Assembly: GCA_029776555.1 (NCBI GenBank)
Contig: JAKOSZ010000276.1
Span: 1 to 10,422, forward strand
From: Bacillota bacterium
GTDB taxonomy: Bacteria; Bacillota; Clostridia; Acetivibrionales; JAKOSZ01
DNA length: 10,422 nt
Reading direction: 5' to 3'
Program-made: the position numbers and the translations under genes
The notes under the pieces: generated by a model
What the model saw: only the letters and a program-made list of their open reading frames with translations
What the model was told of the DNA's origin: nothing
Database searches by the model: none
Part shown: positions 1-6,196 of the stretch, piece by piece
Layout: each line of letters starts with the position of its first letter
Numbering within the stretch: position 1 is the stretch's first letter

Positions 1-184
1 GGTAGCCGGTGGTGGTGACCATGTGGAGGGTACAGGCGTCCAGAGTTCCTATGCCTGTGAGCACTACCGCATCGGTTATACCCCGGCTGTCCACAAACTC
101 AATTATGCTCTCTAAGACAAGCTCCCCCTGATCCAGGCTTAACACATGCACAGGCCCGAAGCCTTCGGCTGTAAAACTGCGCAT
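1..184 (-). CDS. DUF296/PPC-domain protein, N-terminal 61 residues (cut by window edge)
   Basis: Only the N-terminus is present; the gene continues beyond base 1. It starts with ATG at 184-182, preceded by GGGGGAG about six bases upstream. Visible residues include an acidic 'LDQGE' turn, a helix around 'ESIIEFVDSRGI' and the strand-turn 'VVLTGIGTLDACTLHM', ending in TTTGY. This is the pattern of the PPC/DUF296 fold (plants and prokaryotes conserved domain), small trimeric proteins of about 130-150 residues whose His residues can bind metal and which in plants are attached to AT-hooks. The bacterial stand-alone form has no established reaction. It follows the RraA-like gene with a 43-base gap on the same strand, so the two are probably co-transcribed. 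The family call is fairly firm; the function is unknown. Confidence 0.7.
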   Translation of the reverse strand, partial: MRSFTAEGFGPVHVLSLDQGELVLESIIEFVDSRGITDAVVLTGIGTLDACTLHMVTTTGY

Positions 185-227
185 GGACTTCTCCCCCTTT
201 AAACTAATATTAATGCCATGCGGCAAA

Positions 228-926
228 CTATTTCACCGAATCGTCCAATTCCATCCCTAAGTCCAGGTAAAGCCTCTTTCTGGCCTTCTTGTCGTTGTCC
301 AGCTCCCTGCGGGCGTACCTGGCCACATCGAAAGCCAGCTTCCTGGGGACAACAATGACGCCGTCCCCGTCGGCCACAACAATGTCCCCTGGATATACCA
401 CCACACCGCCTACGCTGACCGGGATGTTTTTGGAGTCAAAGCGAAGCCTCCCCTGGACCATTTTCTGCGATATAAACTTAGACCAGAAAGGAATTCCCTG
501 AAGGATAACCTCGTCCGTATCCCGGACCCCGCCGTTGGTGACATAGCCCACAGCGCCCTTCTTGATCCCTTCCAGGGTGTTGCAGGAACCCATAAGGCCG
601 GCGTCCACGCCGCTTTGGTCTATTATGATAAAGTCTCCCTCCCGGATCTCGTCCATCCAGGGGTATGTACAGACATTGGCGTAGTACCATCCGGTCCACT
701 TGGTATACTCTTCAGGGGTCATGCGGGGTATGGTGCCCTCATAGGGGACGTACCTCACCGTCCTGGCAATGCCCACCGCCCTGGTCCTGAAGAGGGGACG
801 TATATCGTAAGACATGGAGCCATAGTGGTGCATCATGTTCCAGTCCATTCCGTCCCTGACATCGGCAACCCTGAGTCCGCTATAGAGTTCCAGGAGCTCC
901 TTTCTCTCCTGAGCGCTCATTTCCAT
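228..926 (-). CDS. RraA-family protein (aldolase-like fold, substrate unknown)
   Basis: The 232-residue protein has the RraA / 4-hydroxy-4-methyl-2-oxoglutarate aldolase fold. Its signature is a glycine-rich stretch 'GLMGSCNTLEG' (110-120), then 'GAVGYVTNGGVRD' with Arg135-Asp136, and the C-terminal 'VYPGDIVVADGDGVIVVP' (177-194). Known relatives are Mg-dependent aldolases of aromatic breakdown or, in E. coli, an RNase E inhibitor; older records call the family 'dimethylmenaquinone methyltransferase', which is not supported. The aldolases carry a D/E-x20-R-D motif, but the acidic position here is Ser114, and the usual Asp before 'G-x-V-R-D' is Asn131, so classical aldolase activity is doubtful. 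The first of two nearby ATGs is chosen because GGGGG lies seven bases upstream. It heads a probable two-gene unit with the DUF296 gene. Family confidence is high; substrate is not known. Confidence 0.8.
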   Translation of the reverse strand: MEMSAQERKELLELYSGLRVADVRDGMDWNMMHHYGSMSYDIRPLFRTRAVGIARTVRYVPYEGTIPRMTPEEYTKWTGWYYANVCTYPWMDEIREGDFIIIDQSGVDAGLMGSCNTLEGIKKGAVGYVTNGGVRDTDEVILQGIPFWSKFISQKMVQGRLRFDSKNIPVSVGGVVVYPGDIVVADGDGVIVVPRKLAFDVARYARRELDNDKKARKRLYLDLGMELDDSVK

Positions 927-977
927 AGAAACACCCCCATCTTGAATTGAGTGCTGTTAAAAAGCTCCGACAAGTCT

Positions 978-1006
978 AGTTTACTACTGCCAGGCCTTTT
1001 TATCAA
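978..1006 (-). promoter_or_regulatory. Sigma-A-like promoter for the RraA-like/DUF296 unit
   Basis: Read on the minus strand: -35 TTGATA (1006-1001, 5 of 6), a 17-base spacer, and -10 TAAACT (983-978, 4 of 6). A start near 971 would leave a leader of about 45 bases. The -10 box sits in a short dyad, TAGT-AA-ACTA (977-986), which could be a repressor site, though it is too short to be sure. Confidence 0.55.
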
Positions 1007-1098
1007 CGTGTCCGGGGGATTTCAATTCCGCTTCCTTCCTAAATCAGCCGTTATGTATTAAAATAAATAGGACAATAATTTTTTTAAAAGAGGGCCTG

Positions 1099-1104
1099 TA
1101 TAAT
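1099..1104 (+). promoter_or_regulatory. Candidate -10 box for recG
   Basis: A perfect TATAAT lies 31 bases before the recG start codon, in an AT-rich stretch (1051-1104). No good -35 is found at 16-18 bases; GGACAA at 1070-1075 is too far away. A second possible -10, TAAAAT at 1059-1064, has an equally weak partner. One of them probably drives recG, since this is the divergent gap with the RraA-like unit. Confidence 0.3.
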
Positions 1105-1135
1105 TTCCCGTCAAAACGGAGGCTGATTTCCGGCT

Positions 1136-3211
1136 ATGGGAAGCTTGGAAGAGTTAAGAAAACCTGTGAGGTATTTAAAAGGGATTGGAGAGGTAAGAGC
1201 CGCTCTTTTCAACAGGCTTGGCATATTCACCGTCGAGGATGCCATCAGCTATTTCCCCCGGGAGTACGAGGACAGAAGCCGCTTAAAGAAGATTTTTGAG
1301 CTAAGGGACGGAGAATCCTGCTCCTTTATGGGCACGGTGGCTTCGGAGGTTTCGGAAACCACCCCCAGGAAAGGGTTAAAACTCTACAAGGCATTTGTCA
1401 TGGACCAGACGGGTGTTATTACGGCCACCTGGTTTAACCAGCGCTATATAAAAAGCGTCTTAAGAAGAGGGGTAAGCTATGTATTTTACGGCCGCATAAA
1501 CAGGAAGTACAGGATTTTCGAAGTGCTGAACCCCGTCTTTGAAAAACTGGACGGAAGCGAGTTAAAAAACACCTGCCGGATAGTGCCGGTATACCCCTCA
1601 ACCTCAAACCTCACCCAGAACATGATAAGGAACGCCATCAGCAACGCCCTTAAACTGGTGGAGGGGAAGCTGGAAGACGCCCTTCCCCAGTGGGTCAGAA
1701 ACCGCTACAACTTAAGCGAGATAAACTACTCCATACGCAATATCCATTTCCCCTTAAGCGAGGAGGACTTTAAAAACGCCAGGTACAGGCTGGCCTTTGA
1801 AGAGCTGCTTCTCTTGCAGCTTGGCCTTTTGAGGATTAAGTCCGCCCTGGAGGAGAGCAAGGAAGGAATCGTCTTCGGCAAGGTGCCGGAGATGGAAGAG
1901 TTCATAAAGTCCCTGCCCTTCAACCTCACCGACGCCCAGAAGAAGGTTTTTAAAGAGATTGAACAGGACATGGAGAGCCCCAGGGTTATGAACCGGCTGG
2001 TGCAGGGAGACGTGGGCTCGGGCAAGACAGTGGTGGCTGTGCTGGCCATGTTCAAGGCGGTAAAGTGCGGCTACCAGGCCGCCATAATGGCGCCCACGGA
2101 AATCCTGGCAAGGCAGCACTACAAAACCGTGAGCCAGCTTTTGTCAAACTACGGCGTAAACTGCCGGCTGCTGGTGGGGGGAATGACCCCGAAGGCGAAG
2201 AAAGAGGCCCTGGAGGACATTGAAAAGGGAAAGGTTGACGTGGTGGTGGGCACCCATGCCCTCATTGAGGAAAACGTCAGGTTTGAAAACCTGGGGCTTG
2301 TGGTCACCGACGAACAGCACCGGTTCGGGGTGAGACAGAGGGCCGTCCTCTCCCAGAAGGGGGAGAACGTGGACATGCTGGTTATGACGGCTACGCCCAT
2401 CCCCAGGACCCTGGCCCTGATCCTCTACGGGGACCTGGATATTTCGATCATAGACCAGCTGCCCCCGGGAAGAAAGCCGGTTAAGACCTACGCGGTGGAT
2501 GAGTCCATGAGGGAAAGGATAAACGCCTTTATAAGGAAAAAGGTCAGGGAGGGCAGGCAGGTATACATAGTTTGCCCCCTGGTGGAGGAGTCGGAGTCCA
2601 TTGAGGCGGTATCAGTCCAGGAGCTGGCGGAAAGGGTGGCCAGGAGGGACTTCAGGGATTTAAAGGTCGGACTGGTCCACGGGAAGCTTAAGCCTAAGGA
2701 AAAGGACAAAATCATGACCGAATTTGCCGGAGGGAAAATTGACATACTGGTATCAACCACGGTCATTGAGGTTGGGGTAGACGTCCCCAATGCCACGGTA
2801 ATGGTGGTGGAAAACGCCGAAAGGTTCGGCCTTGCCCAGCTTCACCAGTTAAGGGGCAGGGTAGGAAGGGGGAAGGAGCAGTCCTACTGCATACTCTATA
2901 GCAGCAGCGACAGGCAGGAAGTGTCCGAAAGGTTAAAGGTGATGGAGAAGACCAACGACGGCTTTGAAATATCGGAAAAGGACCTGGAATTAAGGGGTCC
3001 CGGCGAGTTTTTCGGCACAAGGCAGCACGGGATTCCTGACCTTAAAATCGCCAATCTGTACAGGGACATTGAAATACTAAAGAAAGCCCAGGAAGCTGCC
3101 ATGGAGATACTGGAAAGGGACGCCTTGCTGGCGGCGGAAGAAAACCTGCTTCTTAAAAAACAGCTTCTCAAGAGGTTTGAAAGCAGGCTTAAGGAATTGA
3201 GTTTCAACTGA
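1136..3211 (+). CDS. recG: ATP-dependent DNA helicase RecG
   Basis: RecG is a superfamily 2 double-stranded DNA translocase that remodels stalled replication forks and branched recombination intermediates. The 691-residue length is normal for the family. The N-terminal part (about 1-250) begins with 'PVRYLKGIG' and holds the OB-fold wedge domain that splits the fork. The motor follows: Walker A GDVGSGKT (291-298), DEQH box (392-395) typical of RecG/Mfd, TATPIPR (418-424), and motif VI QLRGRVGRG (571-579) after the 'ERFGLAQLHQ' segment. The ATG at 1136 is the only sensible start because an in-frame TGA lies at 1124-1126. Its GGAGG (1118-1122) is 13 bases upstream, longer than usual. The gene faces away from the RraA-like unit and is followed by rsmD, which has its own promoter. 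No defects seen. Confidence 0.98.
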   Translation: MGSLEELRKPVRYLKGIGEVRAALFNRLGIFTVEDAISYFPREYEDRSRLKKIFELRDGESCSFMGTVASEVSETTPRKGLKLYKAFVMDQTGVITATWFNQRYIKSVLRRGVSYVFYGRINRKYRIFEVLNPVFEKLDGSELKNTCRIVPVYPSTSNLTQNMIRNAISNALKLVEGKLEDALPQWVRNRYNLSEINYSIRNIHFPLSEEDFKNARYRLAFEELLLLQLGLLRIKSALEESKEGIVFGKVPEMEEFIKSLPFNLTDAQKKVFKEIEQDMESPRVMNRLVQGDVGSGKTVVAVLAMFKAVKCGYQAAIMAPTEILARQHYKTVSQLLSNYGVNCRLLVGGMTPKAKKEALEDIEKGKVDVVVGTHALIEENVRFENLGLVVTDEQHRFGVRQRAVLSQKGENVDMLVMTATPIPRTLALILYGDLDISIIDQLPPGRKPVKTYAVDESMRERINAFIRKKVREGRQVYIVCPLVEESESIEAVSVQELAERVARRDFRDLKVGLVHGKLKPKEKDKIMTEFAGGKIDILVSTTVIEVGVDVPNATVMVVENAERFGLAQLHQLRGRVGRGKEQSYCILYSSSDRQEVSERLKVMEKTNDGFEISEKDLELRGPGEFFGTRQHGIPDLKIANLYRDIEILKKAQEAAMEILERDALLAAEENLLLKKQLLKRFESRLKELSFN

Positions 3212-3240
3212 TTGGAACCTTTTAACAAAAGGCATGACAG

Positions 3241-3268
3241 TTGACATTCGGTTCCTTTAATATAAAAT
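3241..3268 (+). promoter_or_regulatory. Strong sigma-A promoter for rsmD-coaD
   Basis: TTGACA (3241-3246, 6 of 6), a 16-base spacer, and TAAAAT (3263-3268, 5 of 6), in an AT-rich stretch just after recG. Transcription would start near 3275 and give a leader of about 35 bases holding the GGAGG at 3298-3302. The promoter makes the rsmD unit independent of recG. It also shows that the in-frame TTG at 3241 is the first triplet of a -35 box, not a start codon. Confidence 0.7.
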
Positions 3269-3297
3269 ATCAATATAAGAAGAATTTTGCGATATTT

Positions 3298-3312
3298 GGA
3301 GGAGTGAACATT
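3298..3312 (+). promoter_or_regulatory. rsmD ribosome binding site and probable AUU start codon
   Basis: GGAGG (3298-3302) is followed by seven bases and then ATT (3310-3312). The in-frame GTG at 3304 is only one base from the GGAGG, too close for normal pairing, and no ATG lies in frame nearby. Starting at ATT gives a protein beginning M-P-R-V-I-S-G, the usual N-terminus of RsmD. GTG at 3304 remains the fallback start and would add two residues. Confidence 0.55.
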
Positions 3313-3891
3313 CCAAGGGTAATATCCGGGACAGCGAAGGGGCATAATCTGAAATCCGTAAAGGGGATGGGCACAAGGCCAACCTCGGACCGGGTTAAGG
3401 AGTCGATGTTCAATATTCTGGCCGGAACTGTGGCGGGCAAAAGGGTGTTGGACCTTTTCGCCGGTACCGGGGGCCTTGGGATTGAAGCCTTAAGCCGCGG
3501 GGCCAAAACGGCGGTTTTTGTTGACAAATGTCACAGCTGCTGTGAGACAATCAGGGAGAACCTGGTTCACACCAAGCTGGCCCGGCTGGCTGAGGTTATG
3601 GCCGAGGACGTGCAAGCAGCCCTGGAAAAACTCTCAAGGCGGGGACATCAGTTCGACCTGGTTTTTTTGGATCCGCCCTATGGCAAAGGACTGGTTTTAA
3701 AAACCCTTGCAAGCCTTGAGAAGAACGGATTGTTGTCGGAAAGCTCCCTGCTTGTGGCCGAACACGGCAGGAATGAAGATATTTCGGAAGCAGGCAGTTT
3801 TCAGCTTATAAGGAGAGAAACTTACGGCAATACCGCCCTGTCCTTCTACAGGTGCAGCGGCAAAAAGAGCGGCGGTGTCAGCCGGGAATAA
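3310..3891 (+). CDS. rsmD: 16S rRNA (guanine966-N2)-methyltransferase RsmD
   Basis: RsmD uses S-adenosylmethionine to methylate N2 of G966 in 16S rRNA, a base in helix 31 near the P-site initiator tRNA. From the ATT start the protein has 193 residues, normal for the family. It opens with PRVISGTAKG, then 'GTRPTSDRVKESMFNIL', the SAM-binding motif DLFAGTGGLGIEA (from Asp48) and the catalytic DPPY motif (121-124) characteristic of amino-methyltransferases. A longer reading from TTG at 3241 adds 23 residues unlike the family and overlaps a promoter. The gene is 22 bases upstream of coaD, a pairing conserved in Firmicutes, and is probably co-transcribed with it. The family call is very firm; the exact start codon is less so. 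Confidence 0.93.
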   Translation: MPRVISGTAKGHNLKSVKGMGTRPTSDRVKESMFNILAGTVAGKRVLDLFAGTGGLGIEALSRGAKTAVFVDKCHSCCETIRENLVHTKLARLAEVMAEDVQAALEKLSRRGHQFDLVFLDPPYGKGLVLKTLASLEKNGLLSESSLLVAEHGRNEDISEAGSFQLIRRETYGNTALSFYRCSGKKSGGVSRE

Positions 3892-3913
3892 GCGGAAGTG
3901 AAGGTAAGCATCC

Positions 3914-4396
3914 ATGAAGATAATCATATACCCCGGAAGCTTTGACCCTGTCACCAATGGCCATATTGACATAATAATAAGGGCTGCCAGGCTTTGCGAC
4001 AAGTTGATTGTGGCGGTTGCCAACAATGAAAGCAAGAAAGCCGTCTTCTCGCTGGAAGAGAGGGTAGAGCTTTTAAAGAGAAGCCTGGCCGGCATGGAAA
4101 ATGTTGAAGTAACAAGTTTTACAGGCCTTTTGAGCGAATTTGTCAAGAAGAATAAAGCCTCTGCCATAATAAAGGGCTTAAGGACCGTCTCGGACTACGA
4201 GTACGAGCTGCAGATGGCACTGATCAACAAAAGCCTCAGTCCCGAAGTGGAAACGCTCTTCCTGGTGGCCGACATTAAATACTCCTTCTTGAGTTCCAGC
4301 ATAGTAAGAGAACTGGCAAAACTGGGAGGTAACATTGAAGGCCTTGTTCCTGACTGTATAAAGGAAACCGTAATTAAGAAACTGGGAAATAACTGA
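3914..4396 (+). CDS. coaD: Phosphopantetheine adenylyltransferase (PPAT)
   Basis: CoaD transfers AMP from ATP to 4'-phosphopantetheine, the penultimate step of coenzyme A synthesis, in the cytoplasm. The 160-residue length matches the family hexamer subunit. The N-terminus YPGSFDPVTNGHIDII holds the nucleotidyltransferase T-x-G-H motif (Thr14 to His17), and the C-terminal half holds SSSIVRE (127-133), the second ATP-binding signature. The segments 'KAVFSLEERVELL' and 'GLRTVSDYEYELQMALIN' are also typical. The ATG at 3914 follows GAAGG by nine bases. It lies 22 bases after rsmD and 40 bases before the coiled-coil gene, so all three probably share the rsmD promoter. Nothing unusual was found. 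Confidence 0.97.
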   Translation: MKIIIYPGSFDPVTNGHIDIIIRAARLCDKLIVAVANNESKKAVFSLEERVELLKRSLAGMENVEVTSFTGLLSEFVKKNKASAIIKGLRTVSDYEYELQMALINKSLSPEVETLFLVADIKYSFLSSSIVRELAKLGGNIEGLVPDCIKETVIKKLGNN

Positions 4397-4436
4397 AAGT
4401 CGCGCCACAGAAGGCCGAAGACTTGGAGGGAAAAGC

Positions 4437-4874
4437 ATGGAGATACTGTCTATTCTGGAAACGCTGGAAGACTTAATTGAAAGAAGCTTCTATGTGCCTC
4501 TGCTGGGAAAATGCCTGGTGGACAAGGAAGAGGTTCTGGAAATAATCAAAGAGGCAAGGCTGAAACTTCCGGACGACATTAAACAGGCCAAGTGGGTCAA
4601 GGAAGAAAGACAGAGAATCCTTATGGAAGCCCAAAAAGAGGCCAACAACGTGGTAAAGGAAACCGAAAACAGGATTTCCCAGATGATTGACGAACATGAA
4701 ATAACCAAGAGGGCTTACGACCAAGCCAACGAGATTATAGCCAACGCCCAGAAGAGCGCCAGGGAAATCAGGCTGGGCACCAAGGAGTACGCCGACGGGA
4801 TTCTGGGCAAGGTGGAAAGCATCTTGAGGGAGACCCTGGAACTGATCCAGGCCAACAGGGAAGAGTTAAAATAG
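4437..4874 (+). CDS. Coiled-coil protein resembling ATP synthase stalk subunits, function unknown
   Basis: This 145-residue soluble protein has no signal peptide or membrane segment. Residues 1-45 form a short globular part (ERSFYVPLLGKCLVDKEEV, then EIIKEARLKLPDDIKQAKW). Residues 50-110 are charged helix rich in alanine at spaced positions (EAQKEANNVVKETE, QANEIIANAQKSAREI), as in the peripheral-stalk subunits F0-b or V-ATPase E/G. Similar proteins between coaD and ylbJ in Clostridia are often labelled 'ATPase' because of this helix, but no nucleotide-binding motif is present and no ATP synthase genes are nearby. DivIVA-like scaffold is another possibility, although the DivIVA N-terminal membrane-binding motif is not seen. 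GGAGGG ends six bases before ATG. It is the last gene before the terminator at 4941-4970. Its role is unknown. Confidence 0.85.
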   Translation: MEILSILETLEDLIERSFYVPLLGKCLVDKEEVLEIIKEARLKLPDDIKQAKWVKEERQRILMEAQKEANNVVKETENRISQMIDEHEITKRAYDQANEIIANAQKSAREIRLGTKEYADGILGKVESILRETLELIQANREELK

Positions 4875-4881
4875 TGAAAAG

Positions 4882-4946
4882 AAGGCAGTTTTAAGCCTTA
4901 AACCCCACCGGCGGACAAAGCCGGATGAGAGGTAAAAGACCCGGCT
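4882..4946 (+). ncRNA. Candidate attenuator leader with alternative stem-loops
   Basis: Three structures line up before the terminator. H1 is AAGGC/GCCTT (4882-4886 with 4895-4899, 8-base loop). H2 is CCGGC/GCCGG (4908-4912 with 4920-4924, 7-base loop). In the third, AGCCGG (4919-4924) can instead pair with CCGGCT (4941-4946), which is the left arm of the terminator. Forming that 6-bp helix would block termination, while H2 would permit it. No known riboswitch or T-box consensus was recognised. No promoter is visible between the terminator and the next gene, so the DUF362 gene may depend on read-through here. This is inference from pairing only. Confidence 0.4.
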
Positions 4947-4970
4947 AAGAGAGTTTTAGCCGGTTTTCTT
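4941..4970 (+). terminator. Intrinsic terminator after the coiled-coil gene
   Basis: Perfect 8-bp stem CCGGCTAA (4941-4948) / TTAGCCGG (4956-4963), a 7-base loop and then TTTTCTT. It ends the rsmD-coaD-coiled-coil unit and may be conditional (see the overlapping leader). It stands 41 bases before the next start codon. Confidence 0.85.
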
Positions 4971-5011
4971 ATGCATAAGGCGCAATAACCCGTATCAGTG
5001 GGGGATTGAAG

Positions 5012-6163
5012 ATGTCAAAGGTGGTACTTGTAAGATGTGAAAGCTACCAGGAGGAAGAGGTAAGGGCTGCGGTAGAAAAAGGCCTTGAACTCCTGGGGGG
5101 AGTAGAGCAGTTTGCCAGGAGGGGTGAGAAGATACTCTTAAAGCCCAACCTTGTGGCCGCTGACCCTCCGGACAGGTGCAGCACAACCCACCCCTCGGTT
5201 TTCTCGGCTGTTGCCCGAGCCTTTTTAGACATTGGCTGCAACGTCTCCTACGGCGACTCGCCGGGGATTCACCAGCCGGATACGGCAGCCAGGAGAGCCG
5301 GCTTTGAAGCCGTGGCTTCACGGCTTGGCATAGCCCTGGCGGATTTCCGGAACGGAACTGAAGCGGCCTTGAGCGAAGGCATTCAGAATAAGAAGTTTGT
5401 AATAGCCAGGAGCGTCCTGGAGTGTGACGGCCTGGTCAGCCTTCCGAAACTGAAAGCCCACGGCCTTTTCCGCATGACAGGCGCAATAAAGAACCAGTTT
5501 GGCTGCATTCCCGGCCCCTTGAAAGGGGAGTACCACGTCAAGCTGCCTGACATAAACGATTTCGCCAGGCTGCTGGTTGACCTGAACAGGTTCATAAAGC
5601 CCAGGCTCTATGTGATGGACGGGATTATGGCCATGGAGGGAAACGGGCCCAGGAGCGGCAATCCCAAAAAAATCGGTGTATTGCTCTTCTCTTCCGACCC
5701 CGTGGCCCTTGACGCCACGGCCTGCAGGATAATCGGCCTTAAGCCCGAGTTTGTTCCGACCATAAAAATCGGGAATGAGGCCGGCCTCGGAGTCTTTAAG
5801 GAGGAAGAGACAGAGCTTTTGGGAGATGATTTGGAAAGCTTCCTGGACAGCTCCTTTAAAGTTGTCCGGGAACCTGCGGCGGCTTTCCATTCAAACGCCG
5901 CTTTTTCTGCCCTTAAGCGTATCCTGGTGCCCAAACCCCTTATCAATAAATCCAAATGCTTAAGGTGCGGTGTCTGCGTCAACATGTGCCCGGTCACCCC
6001 CAGGGCTTTAAACTGGCGGGGAGAGAAAAAGGGAGATGTGCCTTTATACAATTACAAGCGCTGCATACGCTGCTACTGCTGCCAGGAGATGTGCCCCGAA
6101 GGGGCGGTGGTTTTGAAAGTGCCTCTTTTAAGGAAACTTATTAACAGGATTTTGTGGGGATGA
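5012..6163 (+). CDS. DUF362 protein with two C-terminal 4Fe-4S sites
   Basis: The 383-residue protein has an N-terminal DUF362 domain (about 1-300). Hallmarks are 'ILLKPNLVA' (41-49), 'THPSVFSAVARAF' (59-71), 'YGDSPG' (80-85), 'LPKLKAH' (144-150), 'MTGAIKNQFG' (155-164) and 'DGIMAMEGNGP' (203-213). A ferredoxin-like tail follows with Cys316, 319, 322, 326 and Cys351, 354, 357, 361, each in C-x2-C-x2-C-x3-C-P order, which should bind two 4Fe-4S clusters. Cys356 is an extra cysteine. The family is common in anaerobes and probably performs cytoplasmic redox chemistry, but no reaction is established. ATG at 5012 is chosen over TTG at 5006 because GGGGG (5000-5004) is seven bases from the ATG and only one from the TTG. 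It follows a terminator/attenuator and ends in the terminator at 6170. Confidence 0.92.
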   Translation: MSKVVLVRCESYQEEEVRAAVEKGLELLGGVEQFARRGEKILLKPNLVAADPPDRCSTTHPSVFSAVARAFLDIGCNVSYGDSPGIHQPDTAARRAGFEAVASRLGIALADFRNGTEAALSEGIQNKKFVIARSVLECDGLVSLPKLKAHGLFRMTGAIKNQFGCIPGPLKGEYHVKLPDINDFARLLVDLNRFIKPRLYVMDGIMAMEGNGPRSGNPKKIGVLLFSSDPVALDATACRIIGLKPEFVPTIKIGNEAGLGVFKEEETELLGDDLESFLDSSFKVVREPAAAFHSNAAFSALKRILVPKPLINKSKCLRCGVCVNMCPVTPRALNWRGEKKGDVPLYNYKRCIRCYCCQEMCPEGAVVLKVPLLRKLINRILWG

Positions 6164-6169
6164 AAAGAA

Positions 6170-6196
6170 GGGGGTTTATTACCCCCTCCTTTTTTT
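6170..6196. terminator. Bidirectional terminator between the convergent DUF362 and ylbJ genes
   Basis: Stem GGGGGT (6170-6175) / ACCCCC (6181-6186) with loop TTATT. The plus-strand exit is a seven-T run (6190-6196). The minus-strand exit is TTCTTTTC. The ylbJ stop codon TAA (6181-6179) lies at the edge of the loop, so the last codons of ylbJ encode the right arm and T-tract of this terminator. Confidence 0.85.

Noticed and set aside
3214..3260. Inverted repeat GGAACC/GGTTCC after recG as a terminator
   Set aside because: A 30-base loop, only 6 bp, and a weak TTTAAT tail; it also overlaps the rsmD promoter. A small CCTTTT/AAAAGG hairpin inside it has a 3-base loop and no T-run.
3241..3309. 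Upstream TTG start adding 23 residues to RsmD
   Set aside because: The TTG is part of a perfect TTGACA -35 box with a -10 at 3263. The extra residues are AT-rich coding unlike the family, and a strong GGAGG lies just before 3310.
4905..4950. Cyclic-di-GMP-I riboswitch, suggested by ACAAAGCC and GAGAGGTAA
   Set aside because: The conserved core before and after these bases is missing, and the helices pair differently from that class.
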